Origin: Parablautia muri
GTDB taxonomy: Bacteria; Bacillota; Clostridia; Lachnospirales; Lachnospiraceae
Length of the DNA stretch: 44,718 nucleotides
Assembly: GCF_009917485.1 (NCBI RefSeq)
Contig: NZ_QZDT01000034.1
Coordinates: forward strand, 1-44,718
Reading direction: 5' to 3'
Made by a program: the position numbers and the translations under genes. This document shows, piece after piece, positions 9,510-19,067 of the stretch; the first letter of the stretch is position 1; every line of letters starts with the position of its first letter. The notes below the pieces were generated by a model, which made no database searches, was not told the origin of the DNA, and saw only the letters and a list, made by a program, of their open reading frames with translations.

Positions 9510-9537
9510 ACGTTGAGAAAGGAGCATGGTTATAAAT

Positions 9538-10026
9538 ATGAAAGCAGCAAAAGGAATTGTATTTAAATATGGTGATAATGTGGATACGGATGTAATCATT
9601 CCTGCAAGGTATTTAAATTCATCTGACCCAGCAGAGTTAGCAGCCCACTGCATGGAGGATATTGACAAGAATTTTATTCATAATGTGAAGCACGGAGACA
9701 TTATTGTAGCAGATAAAAATTTTGGTTGCGGTTCCTCTAGAGAGCATGCCCCTATTGCAATCAAGGCAGTCGGAATCAGCTGTGTGATTGCAGAAACATT
9801 TGCCAGGATTTTTTACAGAAATGCGATTAATATCGGGCTCCCTATTATTGAATGTCCGGAGGCGTCTAAAGGCATTGAGAATGGGGATGAAGTGGAAGTG
9901 GATTTTGATTCCGGTATCATTAAGAATCTGACCAAGGGAACCCAGTTTAAAGGGCAGGCATTTCCCGCGTTTATGCAGAAAATCATTGCGGCCGAGGGGT
10001 TGGTAAATTACATTAATCAAAAGTAA
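9538..10026 (+). CDS. leuD: 3-isopropylmalate dehydratase small subunit
   Basis: The swivelling small subunit that completes the LeuCD active site. The protein has 162 residues, the normal size of the short form. It shows [18 protein letters not shown] at the N-terminus and [12 protein letters not shown] (substrate-recognition loop). I choose ATG 9538 over ATG 9526, because 9526 lies one base after the aaaggag at 9518-9524 and because the family begins MKAxG-like. The 13-base spacing from that site to 9538 is long. Coupled to leuC; leuB and leuA are not in the window. Confidence 0.94.
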   Translation: MKAAKGIVFKYGDNVDTDVIIPARYLNSSDPAELAAHCMEDIDKNFIHNVKHGDIIVADKNFGCGSSREHAPIAIKAVGISCVIAETFARIFYRNAINIGLPIIECPEASKGIENGDEVEVDFDSGIIKNLTKGTQFKGQAFPAFMQKIIAAEGLVNYINQK

Positions 10027-10051
10027 GTAAAAGCGAGGAGGATTTTTACAA

Positions 10052-11422
10052 ATGGCTAAAAATAATACGCCTGAAGTAAAACCTGAACAGAAGGTTCAGA
10101 CCAAATATGACCGTAAAATGGAGGCGAGAAGGCAGCAAAAGCTTAAAGACGCGCGCCAGGAAAAAATGATGAAGACCATAGGGGTTATGCTTGGAGTTGT
10201 TGTTCTGATAGCAATTGTGGTTTCAATTGCCGTTCCGATTGTGAGGAAGAATGTGGCGCTTAGGGGAACTTATGTTAAAGTGGGAGATCACGAGCTGACA
10301 CAGCTTGAGTATGACTATTACTACAATGTGGCAGTTAATAATTATTTAACTGCATATGCATCCATCCTGCCTTATATGGGATTGGATACATCTCGTGATT
10401 ATGCGCAGCAGCAATACGCGGAAAACAGAACCTGGAAGGATTTGTTTGACGAAATGACGGTGGAACAGATTAGGCAAAGTAAGGCGCTTTTGGACGATGC
10501 GAATGCGGCCGGATTTACTTATGATACATCTGCTGATTATGAAAGCTTTGTAAGCGAATTTGAAACTGCTGCACAGTCGGCAGGTGCCAGTGCCAGCGAG
10601 TATTACAAAAATAATTTTGGCACATATGCCACCAAGCAAAATATGGAGCCTTTTGTAAAAGAGGGATTGTTTGTGAGCGCGTACCATGATGATTTACTTG
10701 CCCAAAATGCACCTTCTGAGGAAGAAATAAAGTCATATTATGAAGAAAATAAACAAAATTATGACAAGGTAGATTACAGAAGCTTTAATTTCAACACAGA
10801 ACTGGCAGAGGATGCCTCCGAGGAAGATATCGGCAATGCCATGGATGAACTTAAGGAAAAGGCAGAGGCAATGATGGAGGCCCGTAAAGATGGCGAGGAC
10901 TTTGAAGCTCTTTGTCTGGAAAATGCTTCTGAGAATACCAAAGAAAATTATGAAGATCCTGATACGGAATACAGTCTTAGCGAGGGAAGAAGTTATAGCA
11001 GTATTTCTGCGGTTATGTCGGATTGGCTTTATGATGAAAGCAGAAAAGCCGGGGATATTACGGTTTTGGCGGATGAAACCTATCATCAGTATTATGTGGT
11101 GGAATTTGTAAATCGATATTATGATGAAGCAGATGATGCCAATATTGCAGATACTCTGGCAAGCCAGAGTGTCTCCGAGTACACCAACGGTCTGTTAGAA
11201 AACTATCAGGTGACGGACGTGAAAGGAAATCTGAAGTATCTGACAATCAGTACGGAGGAAAGTGCAACTGATCGTGCAGATGAGGAAGGCACAGAGACAG
11301 ATGCTGATTCTGCTGCTGGTGTAGAAAACTCCGGAGAAGAAGATTCTGATACGGAAGGGGCACAGGCAGAAGATACGGATGAGGAAACCTTGGATGAGAC
11401 AGACACCGAGGCCGAAAATTAG
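10052..11422 (+). CDS. membrane-anchored SurA/PrsA-like (parvulin-type) protein
   Basis: A 456-residue protein with a highly charged cytoplasmic N-terminus (1-40), one membrane anchor (about 43-64) and a large extracellular part. Residues about 75-225 resemble the helical SurA/PrsA N-terminal chaperone domain. Residues about 235-370 resemble a diverged parvulin (PPIC) domain. The last 55 or so residues are an acidic Glu/Asp/Thr tail. The inferred role is folding of exported proteins; I cannot confirm catalytic parvulin residues. The start ATG has gaggagg at 10035-10041. It follows leuD by 25 bases and ends at a terminator, so it may be read through from leuCD without a pathway link. Confidence 0.7.
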   Translation: MAKNNTPEVKPEQKVQTKYDRKMEARRQQKLKDARQEKMMKTIGVMLGVVVLIAIVVSIAVPIVRKNVALRGTYVKVGDHELTQLEYDYYYNVAVNNYLTAYASILPYMGLDTSRDYAQQQYAENRTWKDLFDEMTVEQIRQSKALLDDANAAGFTYDTSADYESFVSEFETAAQSAGASASEYYKNNFGTYATKQNMEPFVKEGLFVSAYHDDLLAQNAPSEEEIKSYYEENKQNYDKVDYRSFNFNTELAEDASEEDIGNAMDELKEKAEAMMEARKDGEDFEALCLENASENTKENYEDPDTEYSLSEGRSYSSISAVMSDWLYDESRKAGDITVLADETYHQYYVVEFVNRYYDEADDANIADTLASQSVSEYTNGLLENYQVTDVKGNLKYLTISTEESATDRADEEGTETDADSAAGVENSGEEDSDTEGAQAEDTDEETLDETDTEAEN

Positions 11423-11444
11423 AATTGAGAAAATTCATTATAAC

Positions 11445-11475
11445 AGGGACTCCGTAGGAGTCCCTTGTTTTATTG
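11445..11475. terminator. intrinsic terminator between convergent genes
   Basis: gggactcc (11446-11453) pairs with ggagtccc (11457-11464) around gta, then ttgtttt on the + strand. The 3' end of the minus-strand phosphatase gene overlaps its tail, so the same hairpin probably serves both genes. Confidence 0.8.
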
Positions 11476-12264
11476 ATGGAATGGATTTGCAAAAGAGCCT
11501 GCCGGAGATATGGGTTCACCTTTTGATAAAAGGTGATGGACATCCCCCATGGACTGTACTCTGAAATAAACTTCATCGTCCCATCGTTCTTCACTGGAAA
11601 GAATTGTGATGGAAGTGGTGGGCAGGAAAAAACCATGAACCAGCAATGGAAATGGTATGTTTAGCAGATGGGAGAGAACCACACAAGTAATGCCCAGATG
11701 GCAGAAAATAACAATAACAGGCTCCTTATCATCCTTTTCCAGGGCTTTGGAATATTCTGGGCTGTCCGGAAGGGGTGTAGCCTTGCTAAAACGTTTTTCC
11801 GTACCTTCTGCTGCCAAAACTTTATAATATTTTTTTTCGCGTATGTAACCGTAAGAGGATAAGAGATGGTCAAAATTGTTACATACTTCTGAAAACTTAA
11901 TGGCAATTTGAGGATTCTGCTTCATTACATCCGATTTCACCCATTGCAATGGATCTAGCAAAAGAGGATCATTGGTCCAATAAGACGGAATAAAATCCCA
12001 GGGAACACCGTGCTTTCCGGTAGCAGGATCATCAATGACATAAGCAAATTCCTGCATCCAGTCTAAAGTAGTGGCCTTGCGATTCATTTTTTCCAAGGTA
12101 CAGGAGGCAGTGTCTTTAGCGCGTCCTAACGGAGAGCAGTAAAAGGCGGTTACCTTCCATCTGCTGATGCGCTCTGCTAAAAGATTGGCTTCGCGCCAGC
12201 CTTTTTCAGTCAGGGTGTCATGCGTATAGTCAGGTTCACCATGACGGACAAATATGATTTTCAT
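11470..12264 (-). CDS. histidine phosphatase family protein
   Basis: A 264-residue phosphoglycerate-mutase-like protein. The catalytic motif RHGE has R7 and H8; the conserved arginine is in SPLGRAKDTA (about R48) and the second histidine in IFCHLG (about H189). The family removes phosphate from small molecules or proteins, and the substrate is not readable here. An insert at about residues 70-165 makes it longer than minimal members. The start is ATG 12264 with aaaggag six bases upstream; the TTG two codons earlier abuts the ribosome binding site and is unlikely. Confidence 0.85.
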   Translation of the reverse strand: MKIIFVRHGEPDYTHDTLTEKGWREANLLAERISRWKVTAFYCSPLGRAKDTASCTLEKMNRKATTLDWMQEFAYVIDDPATGKHGVPWDFIPSYWTNDPLLLDPLQWVKSDVMKQNPQIAIKFSEVCNNFDHLLSSYGYIREKKYYKVLAAEGTEKRFSKATPLPDSPEYSKALEKDDKEPVIVIFCHLGITCVVLSHLLNIPFPLLVHGFFLPTTSITILSSEERWDDEVYFRVQSMGDVHHLLSKGEPISPAGSFANPFHQ

Positions 12265-12471
12265 TTGCAACTCCTTTCAAAAACAGGATTTTTATAATGA
12301 TATAAGTTCTATTTTAAGCGTAATAATCGTATCACATGCTGGCAATATTGTCCAGTGAAGCCCTTAGTGTGTGCAGGTAATTGCAAAAAAGGAAAAAACA
12401 CAGTAGTATGGAGATTGTGGAATTAAGAAAGTCTTAACTTTTTTCCTTACTAACACTTAAATTTTTTATGT

Positions 12472-12488
12472 TTTACTATTACAGTAAA
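12472..12488 (+). promoter_or_regulatory. inverted repeat upstream of response regulator
   Basis: tttact (12472-12477) and agtaaa (12483-12488) form a 6-bp inverted repeat. ttacta also occurs at 12447 and 12473, 26 bases apart. It lies 55 bases before the regulator start. It may be an autoregulatory operator, but the match to any known box is not clear. Confidence 0.3.
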
Positions 12489-12542
12489 GTAAAGACAATC
12501 TATGGACATTTAGATTAGGCTGCCGGCAGCATGGAGGTTAGA

Positions 12543-13235
12543 ATGACAAATATTTTAGTTTGCGATGACGACAAGGAAATTGTGGATGCCATTGAGATTT
12601 ACTTGAATCAGGAGGGGTATCAGGTTTATAAAGCTTATGATGGGGAACAGGCGATTAAGCTGTTAAAAGAACAGAACATTCACCTTCTGGTAATTGACAT
12701 TATGATGCCTAAGCTAGATGGAATCCACGCCACTTTAAAAATCAGAGAATACAGCAGTATTCCAATTATTTTTCTTTCCGCGAAATCAGAGGATACCGAT
12801 AAGATACTGGGACTGAATATCGGGGCGGATGATTATGTGACCAAGCCCTTCAATCCTTTAGAGCTGGTAGCAAGAATCAAATCAAATTTGAGAAGATACA
12901 CACGTCTTGGAAATTTGAACGTGGAAAACAATGCGCTTTTTAACGCAGGGGGACTATGTATCAATGATGATACCAAGGAAGTGACGGTAGATGGTGAGAT
13001 TGTAAAATTGACTCCAATTGAGTACAATATCCTTCTTTTGCTGGTAAAGAATCAGGGAAAGGTGTTTTCAATCGATCAGATTTATGAAAATATCTGGAAT
13101 GAGGAGGCCATTGGTGCGGATAATACGGTGGCCGTACATATCAGGCATATCAGGGAAAAGATTGAGATTAATCCTAAGGAGCCAAGATATTTGAAGGTTG
13201 TCTGGGGAGTAGGGTACAAGATAGAAAAACAATAG
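12543..13235 (+). CDS. OmpR/PhoB-family response regulator
   Basis: A 230-residue two-component regulator. The receiver domain (1-115) has acidic DDD at 8-10, phospho-acceptor D52 (VIDIMMP), S79 and K101 (TKPF). The winged-helix DNA-binding domain (about 130-230) includes KLTPIEYNILLLL and the ending YLKVVWGVGYKIE. The start is ATG 12543 with ggagg at 12533-12537; the upstream ATG 12531 overlaps that ribosome binding site. The histidine kinase gene follows after 97 bases, so they form one signalling pair. The arrangement is VanR-VanS-like, but nothing points to vancomycin. Confidence 0.93.
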   Translation: MTNILVCDDDKEIVDAIEIYLNQEGYQVYKAYDGEQAIKLLKEQNIHLLVIDIMMPKLDGIHATLKIREYSSIPIIFLSAKSEDTDKILGLNIGADDYVTKPFNPLELVARIKSNLRRYTRLGNLNVENNALFNAGGLCINDDTKEVTVDGEIVKLTPIEYNILLLLVKNQGKVFSIDQIYENIWNEEAIGADNTVAVHIRHIREKIEINPKEPRYLKVVWGVGYKIEKQ

Positions 13236-13332
13236 TGGAAGATACTGTGAAAACAGAAATAAATTCCTGTTTTTGCAGATAAATATGTGTTCACGATGAA
13301 ATGAGTGGGGAAAGCAAGAACGGAGGATTCTT

Positions 13333-16035
13333 ATGGAGCATCAGAAAAAGCAGGGGGAAAGCCAGGAGAATATGCAGGAAAATTATATGGGGGAGAATGA
13401 TATTGAAAAAAGCATAGAAGAACAGGAACAAAATGTCAAAGCGCAAAATATGGAGAATACACAGAACAAAGATAATAAAAAGGAAACAAAAAACAAAAAA
13501 GAAGGCCGCAGAAAGAAGAAAAGAAGGCTGGTATTTTTCCATGGTCTTCAACATATTCTGCTGGTAGCGGCTGTTGTCCAGATTGTGACAGTGTTTATTA
13601 GCTCTTATGTTATAGTGGAGACAAAAAATGGACCTAAGCCCTTTCGGCTGCTAGAACAACAGCAGCCAAGATATTTTGAGGACTCTCAAGTGTTTAATAC
13701 GCTCTTAGGGAACAGTGCTTCTGATCTGATATGCTACGGTGCAATCAGAAGCCAGATGGAAACGGATGCGAGATTTGACGCCAAAAAGGAAGTGGATGTG
13801 ACAGCCTTTGCCGGAAGATATAACGGCATACAGCAGGAGTACATTACCGCACATTATTATTTGGAGGATTTAATTAAGTGGGCTCAGGCCGGATTTAACT
13901 ACGAAAATGTTTATATGAACGGTGAGGAGGTAGATCAGTTTCTAAGCAGGAGCCGAACGGTGACCAAGGTTAATTTGGAAGGGTACCATGGTACGGTGAG
14001 CTACTTAAATGCTGATCTTTCAACCAATACCAGCATAGAGGATGTATCCGGCAATCTGCTTGAAGCTGGCATGGTGGAAAGGGATGGAACGGATGCTTCT
14101 GTCCTGCATAACCGATACCGCACGGTGGATGGAAAAAACATAGAAAATTATGTATCTTCCTGGGATGAATATTATGAGCTTTGCAGTAATGTGAAAAAAG
14201 CTGCCGAGGATTTGAATATCAATTATGAAGAATATTTAAAATACAAAGAGCTTTATGACTCCGGAAATACAAATGTATTGTATATTATAAAAAGAACCGT
14301 GGGAGATAATACTCAGATTTTCACAAATGTGAAAGCAAAAACAACAAATGCTTCCGATCTGGAAAAGGAGTTAAGAGGACAGTGCAATAAATACATCTAT
14401 TATAACCCACAGAATATGCAGTATGAGACAGATACTTTGATTGAGGAATCTACTCTGCGCTATATTTTAAACGGTTATGATTATGCTTATCCGGAGGATA
14501 CTCAGATTATGATAGGGGTACGGTCGGAGTATGCTGCCCAGGATTGCTTTTATCAGGCAAGAGATGGATTTCATAACTATGTACCTCATGTTTGGCGGTA
14601 TGTTGCAGGCGCCATGGCATGTATCCTTTTCTATCTTGTCCTTTTTGTGATACTTACCATGAGGGAAGGAAGGGTTCGCAAAAAAGAAACCGGTGAAATT
14701 GTTATAGGACTGTACCCGGAGGATTATATTCCCACAGAAATCATGATTCTGGCGGCAGGAGCTGCTGCAATTGCTTTATGCTATGGAGCGGTATCTATCA
14801 TAAGGGTAATTTGGGGAAACATTGACAATAGCAGTATGATTATGATTGCGGGAGCGGCAGCGCTTTTCGTGAGCCTATTTTTCTCATTCTTTTATTATAG
14901 CTTCGTAAGGCGGATGAAAGCAGGGACATTTTGGAGGGACAGTCTTGTCAGAAACATTATCATGCTGATTCAAAAATGGGTATTATATTTCTGCGATCAT
15001 TCGACTCTTATTTTAAGAGTTTGGGTTCCTGTAGGACTGCTTGCTACGGTGAATTTAGGGGGCGCCATGTTTGCAGGGTATGCATGGGCGGAGAGAAGAA
15101 TGGCCACATTGTGGGTTGTTAGTTTGATATTGATTGCCATAGATGGGGCTGCAGGATTTATTATGTACCGATCGGCACTTGGAAAACAAAGAATATTAGA
15201 AGGGATTAAGCTGATCCGGGAAGGAAATCTTGCCCATCAGGTGAAAGAAGAAGGGCTCTATGGAGAGGATTTGGTACTTGCGCGGGCAGTAAACAGCATT
15301 GGAGACAGTGTAAGGGTTGCGGTGGAAACTAGTATGAAGGATGAACGTCTTAAGGCGGATTTGATTACCAACGTCTCCCATGATATAAAAACGCCTTTAA
15401 CTTCCATTATTAATTATGTGGATTTAATTAAAAGGGAAAACATTCAGGAGACTAAAATAAAAGAGTATGTGGAGGTATTAGACACCAAATCCCAGCGGCT
15501 AAAGCAGCTGACAGACGACTTGGTGGAGGCATCCAAAATATCTTCGGGAAATATTGTGCTGCAGTGGGAAAAGATTAATCTAGTGGAACTCCTTAATCAG
15601 ACCATTGGAGAATTTTCAGAAAAATTTGAGGAAAAATCTTTATATCTGATATTTAAGGCGCCAAAAAGCAGCGTATACATTGAGGCGGACAGCAGACGTA
15701 TCTGGCGTGTGATTGAAAATTTGTTTAATAATATATTTAAATATGCGTTAAGTGGTACACGGGTTTATGTTGATATGAAATTGCTGCAGAGTGATAATGG
15801 AGGAAAGCAGGTAATTGTTTCTCTGAAAAATATATCGGCTCAGCCTCTCAAGGTAAATCCGGAAGAACTGGCAGAACGATTTATCCGCGGAGATGAATCC
15901 AGAACAACCGAAGGAAGCGGTCTGGGACTGTCTATTGCAAAGAATCTGACAGAAGCCCAAAACGGGAAATTTGAGATTGTGATGGATGGCGATCTGTTTA
16001 AAATTAATTTGACCTTCCCGTTAATAGAAAAATAG
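13333..16035 (+). CDS. large multi-spanning sensor histidine kinase
   Basis: A 900-residue kinase. A Glu/Lys-rich cytoplasmic start (1-70) is followed by TM1 (about 73-94) and an extracellular domain of roughly 320 residues that I do not recognise. Then come a TM near 418-441 and four more predicted helices between about 470 and 613, a HAMP-like segment (about 615-670), HisKA with H683 (NVSHDIKTPL), and a HATPase domain with ENLFNNIFKYA (N box) and GSGLGLSIAKNL (G box). It should phosphorylate the upstream regulator. The start has ggagg at 13322-13326. A 13-bp perfect hairpin ends the unit. Confidence 0.92.
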   Translation: MEHQKKQGESQENMQENYMGENDIEKSIEEQEQNVKAQNMENTQNKDNKKETKNKKEGRRKKKRRLVFFHGLQHILLVAAVVQIVTVFISSYVIVETKNGPKPFRLLEQQQPRYFEDSQVFNTLLGNSASDLICYGAIRSQMETDARFDAKKEVDVTAFAGRYNGIQQEYITAHYYLEDLIKWAQAGFNYENVYMNGEEVDQFLSRSRTVTKVNLEGYHGTVSYLNADLSTNTSIEDVSGNLLEAGMVERDGTDASVLHNRYRTVDGKNIENYVSSWDEYYELCSNVKKAAEDLNINYEEYLKYKELYDSGNTNVLYIIKRTVGDNTQIFTNVKAKTTNASDLEKELRGQCNKYIYYNPQNMQYETDTLIEESTLRYILNGYDYAYPEDTQIMIGVRSEYAAQDCFYQARDGFHNYVPHVWRYVAGAMACILFYLVLFVILTMREGRVRKKETGEIVIGLYPEDYIPTEIMILAAGAAAIALCYGAVSIIRVIWGNIDNSSMIMIAGAAALFVSLFFSFFYYSFVRRMKAGTFWRDSLVRNIIMLIQKWVLYFCDHSTLILRVWVPVGLLATVNLGGAMFAGYAWAERRMATLWVVSLILIAIDGAAGFIMYRSALGKQRILEGIKLIREGNLAHQVKEEGLYGEDLVLARAVNSIGDSVRVAVETSMKDERLKADLITNVSHDIKTPLTSIINYVDLIKRENIQETKIKEYVEVLDTKSQRLKQLTDDLVEASKISSGNIVLQWEKINLVELLNQTIGEFSEKFEEKSLYLIFKAPKSSVYIEADSRRIWRVIENLFNNIFKYALSGTRVYVDMKLLQSDNGGKQVIVSLKNISAQPLKVNPEELAERFIRGDESRTTEGSGLGLSIAKNLTEAQNGKFEIVMDGDLFKINLTFPLIEK

Positions 16036-16050
16036 AATTTGATTAGAAAT

Positions 16051-16080
16051 AACGCTGTCATGCAAAGCATGACAGCGTTT
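16051..16080. terminator. perfect 13-bp hairpin between convergent genes, related to repeat family 1
   Basis: aacgctgtcatgc (16051-16063) pairs perfectly with gcatgacagcgtt (16067-16079) around aaa. It lies between the kinase and the convergent prs. The T tract is weak on both strands. Read on the minus strand, its first half (aaacgctgtcatgctttgc) nearly equals the repeat family 1 consensus. Confidence 0.7.
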
Positions 16081-16147
16081 GTTATGAAAGCATAAAGCTA
16101 TTGTGCTGCAATAAATCAGCTGAGCAGGAAACATTACGCTTTGGAGG

Positions 16148-17344
16148 CTAATCGCCCAGGGTATAAGGGTTTTCCCGATTGTTATATTTTGCAAGAAAAC
16201 GTTGTATTTTGTCCGTAGGCGTATAAACATTGGCCATAGAAGAATCATGATTCATAAAATCGATGATAGAAGCCAAAAACTTACTCATATCGGCTTCAAC
16301 ATAATAAGGACGGGATATGAGCTCAGGATTTTGGTATGTTAGGTTTGTGGTTACAACCTTGTCGAAATAACATTTTTCATAAGCTTCATCAAACCGCTTA
16401 AGACCTTCCGTAAAAAGACCGAAGGTACAACATATGTAAACACGTTTGGCATTCATGAATTTCAGCTGTTTGGCGGTATCGATCATACTGCCGCCGGAAG
16501 CAATCATATCATCAATAATAATAACATCCTTGCCGTCTATGTTATCCCCCAAAAATTCATGGGCAATAATCGGATTTTTACCATTTACAATTGTGGAATA
16601 GTCGCGGCGTTTGTAAAACATACCTACATCAACTCCAAGCACATTGGCAAAATATACGGCACGGTCTAAGGCACCCTCGTCAGGACTTATTACAATCAGG
16701 TTGTCTTTGTCAATCAGAAGGTTATCTTCCGTGGCAAGCAGTGCCCGGATAAACTGATAGGGCGGAGTAAAATTGTCGAATCCATGTAATGGCTCCGCAT
16801 TTTGGACTCTTGGGTCATGGGCATCAAAGGTGATTAGATTGCTGACTCCCATGTTGTTAAGTTCTTCTATCGCATAAGCACAGTCAAGAGATTCACGTCC
16901 GCTTCGTTTATGCTGGCGGCCTTCATACAAAAAGGGCATGATGATATTGATACGGTGAGCTTTGCCATTAACCGCCGCGATAACTCTTTTTAAATCCTGA
17001 TAATGATCATCGGGAGATTTATAGTTGGTATAACCGTTCATGGTGTAAGAAACGCTATGATTACAGACATCCACAAGAATAAACAAATCTTTACCCCTGA
17101 CGGATTCAGAAATAACTGCCTTACCTTCTCCGGTATTGAAGCGGTGGCATGTACTATCCATGATAAAATTATCAGATACATAGCTTTTGAAAGCCGGGTC
17201 GTTTTTTGCTATATTTTTCACACTTTTTCTGAAATTAATCAGGTGATTGTTGACGCTGTTTCCAAGCCTTGTGGCAGAATCCAGGACAAGTAATTTTAAA
17301 GGAGCAACTGGCATTGCCGTTTCTAGTTCATGTAAATTAGGCAT
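16148..17344 (-). CDS. prs: ribose-phosphate pyrophosphokinase, long form
   Basis: Makes PRPP from ribose 5-phosphate and ATP for nucleotide, histidine and tryptophan synthesis. The PRPP-binding loop VIIIDDMIASGGSM and the FDAHDPRVQNAEP motif identify it. It has 398 residues, about 80 more than the usual 315-residue enzyme; extra sequence lies at the N-terminus and in the first half. Similar long forms occur in Lachnospiraceae. The start ATG at 17344 has ggagg five bases upstream. A good sigma-A promoter lies at 17419-17447 on the minus strand. It converges on the kinase gene with a shared hairpin between. Confidence 0.88.
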   Translation of the reverse strand: MPNLHELETAMPVAPLKLLVLDSATRLGNSVNNHLINFRKSVKNIAKNDPAFKSYVSDNFIMDSTCHRFNTGEGKAVISESVRGKDLFILVDVCNHSVSYTMNGYTNYKSPDDHYQDLKRVIAAVNGKAHRINIIMPFLYEGRQHKRSGRESLDCAYAIEELNNMGVSNLITFDAHDPRVQNAEPLHGFDNFTPPYQFIRALLATEDNLLIDKDNLIVISPDEGALDRAVYFANVLGVDVGMFYKRRDYSTIVNGKNPIIAHEFLGDNIDGKDVIIIDDMIASGGSMIDTAKQLKFMNAKRVYICCTFGLFTEGLKRFDEAYEKCYFDKVVTTNLTYQNPELISRPYYVEADMSKFLASIIDFMNHDSSMANVYTPTDKIQRFLAKYNNRENPYTLGD

Positions 17345-17418
17345 GGTGACCTCCGTTAAGTAAATAAAGCCAAAATCTCGCCTTAGATAGCAAGGGAATA
17401 AATTTATCCACCAATTAA

Positions 17419-17447
17419 TTTATAACATTATGATAGTGACACGTCAA
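17419..17447 (-). promoter_or_regulatory. sigma-A promoter for prs
   Basis: Read on the minus strand: TTGACG (17447-17442), a 17-base spacer, then TATAAA (17424-17419). It is about 75 bases upstream of the prs start. Confidence 0.75.
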
Positions 17448-17510
17448 GAAATTTCTAGTAAAATGAAAAGTAAAGAATAACAGTTTGGCCCAGGATTTTG
17501 CGCTTGCTGC

Positions 17511-17540
17511 ATGACTGTATGGTCCGTGATAACGTATAAA
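17511..17540 (+). promoter_or_regulatory. possible promoter for DUF512 gene
   Basis: atgact (17511-17516), an 18-base spacer and tataaa (17535-17540). The -35 is weak but the -10 is good. It would start the DUF512-der-plsY-gpsA unit. Confidence 0.4.
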
Positions 17541-17589
17541 TTGGGCAGAGAGGATTTGCGATTTTTTCAATATTAGCTGGGAGGATGCA

Positions 17590-18966
17590 ATGAACAAGCA
17601 ATGGGCTAAGGGACATAGGATTATGGAAGTGTTAGATGGCAGTATTGCCAGTGAATTGGAAATTGTGCCTGGGGACCGGCTTCTGGCCATTGATGGGGAA
17701 GAAATAAGGGATATTTTTGATTACCAATTTTATGTGGAAAATGATTTTATTACATTGCTGATAGAAAAGGCAAATGGGGAGCAGTGGGAGCTAGAGATTG
17801 AGAAGGATGAGGATGAAGACCTTGGCATGGTTTTTGAAAAGGGTCTTATGGATGACTATCGCTCCTGTAGTAACAAATGTATTTTTTGCTTTATTGACCA
17901 GATGCCAAAAGGGATGAGGGAGACTCTTTATTTTAAAGATGATGATTCGAGACTTTCTTTTCTGCAGGGGAATTATGTTACACTTACGAATATGTCAGAT
18001 TACGATATAGAGCGTGTGATAAGGTATCGTCTTTCGCCTATTAATATTTCTTTTCAGACTATGAATCCGCAGCTGCGCTGTCAGATGCTGCATAATCGGT
18101 TTGCGGGAGAGGCTTTGAAGAAAGTGGATAAGCTATATGAGGCCGGAATTACTATGAATGGGCAGATTGTCCTGTGTAAGGGAGTTAATGACGGCGAGGA
18201 ACTTAAATTTAGCATTCGGAAGCTTTCAGAGTATATTCCGGTGCTCGAAAGCGTGTCTGTGGTACCGGCCGGACTGACCAAGTACAGGGAAGGGTTGTAT
18301 CCCCTTGAGACATTTACGGCAAAGGATGCCGGGGAGGTTTTAGAGACGATTCATTTATTTCAGGAAGGCTTTTATGAAAAATATGGACTGCATTTTGTTC
18401 ATGCCAGTGACGAGTGGTATATTCTTGCAAACAGAGCGCTGCCGGGGAAGGAAAACTACGATGGATATCTGCAGCTGGAAAACGGAGTTGGCATGTTGCG
18501 GTTGTTGCTGGATGAATTTGAAGAAGCTTTGAAGGATGTAAAAGAAAAGCTTTGCCTGAAAGAGAAGATGGAATCCGCTGCGCCTGCAAGTGCAGATGGA
18601 GTTGCCGTTAGGGATGTGTCTGTAGCTACCGGTAAGCTTGCATATCCTTATATTGCGGAGATGTCTGATAAGATGATGGCACTTGTGCCGGGGGTAAGGA
18701 TTTACGTTTATGAAATTGTAAATTACTTTTTCGGAGAAGAAATTACGGTTGCCGGTCTTTTGACAGGGCAGGATATGATTGCCCAGCTTCAAGGGAAAAA
18801 ATTGGGAGAAAGGCTGTTGCTTCCCCAGAATATGCTAAGAAGCGGTGAGGAGGTTTTTTTGGATGATGTGACGGTCATGGATATGGAAAAAGCTTTACAA
18901 GTAAAAATAGATATTGTAAAATCAAGCGGATATGACTTCGTAAATGCAGTTTTAGGAATTGTTTAG
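17590..18966 (+). CDS. DUF512 family protein: PDZ-like domain plus radical SAM
   Basis: A 458-residue protein. The N-terminal PDZ-like segment (about 10-75) has IAxELEIxPGDRLLxIDG. A cysteine cluster C93-x3-C97-x2-C100 (CSNKCIFCFI) is of the radical SAM [4Fe-4S] type, and the DUF512 region follows to the C-terminus. The family is conserved in Clostridia and often sits before der, as here, yet its reaction is not established to my knowledge. A poorly conserved alanine/lysine stretch (about 318-340) interrupts the C-terminal half. The start has gggagg just upstream; ATG 17623 is a possible shorter start. Confidence 0.85.
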   Translation: MNKQWAKGHRIMEVLDGSIASELEIVPGDRLLAIDGEEIRDIFDYQFYVENDFITLLIEKANGEQWELEIEKDEDEDLGMVFEKGLMDDYRSCSNKCIFCFIDQMPKGMRETLYFKDDDSRLSFLQGNYVTLTNMSDYDIERVIRYRLSPINISFQTMNPQLRCQMLHNRFAGEALKKVDKLYEAGITMNGQIVLCKGVNDGEELKFSIRKLSEYIPVLESVSVVPAGLTKYREGLYPLETFTAKDAGEVLETIHLFQEGFYEKYGLHFVHASDEWYILANRALPGKENYDGYLQLENGVGMLRLLLDEFEEALKDVKEKLCLKEKMESAAPASADGVAVRDVSVATGKLAYPYIAEMSDKMMALVPGVRIYVYEIVNYFFGEEITVAGLLTGQDMIAQLQGKKLGERLLLPQNMLRSGEEVFLDDVTVMDMEKALQVKIDIVKSSGYDFVNAVLGIV

Positions 18967-19067
18967 CTTTTGCGCAGGTTTGAATTTGTGTCTCTTACTC
19001 GGATAAGAAGCGCAGTAAGGAAACCAGATATTTGAAGCGAGTCAAGGAAAGGATACGGTTAGTTTAA

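Noticed and set aside
12543-16035. Vancomycin-resistance VanRS system
   Set aside because: Only the general OmpR regulator/kinase layout is shared; there are no vanHAX-type ligase or dehydrogenase genes and the kinase is far larger than VanS.
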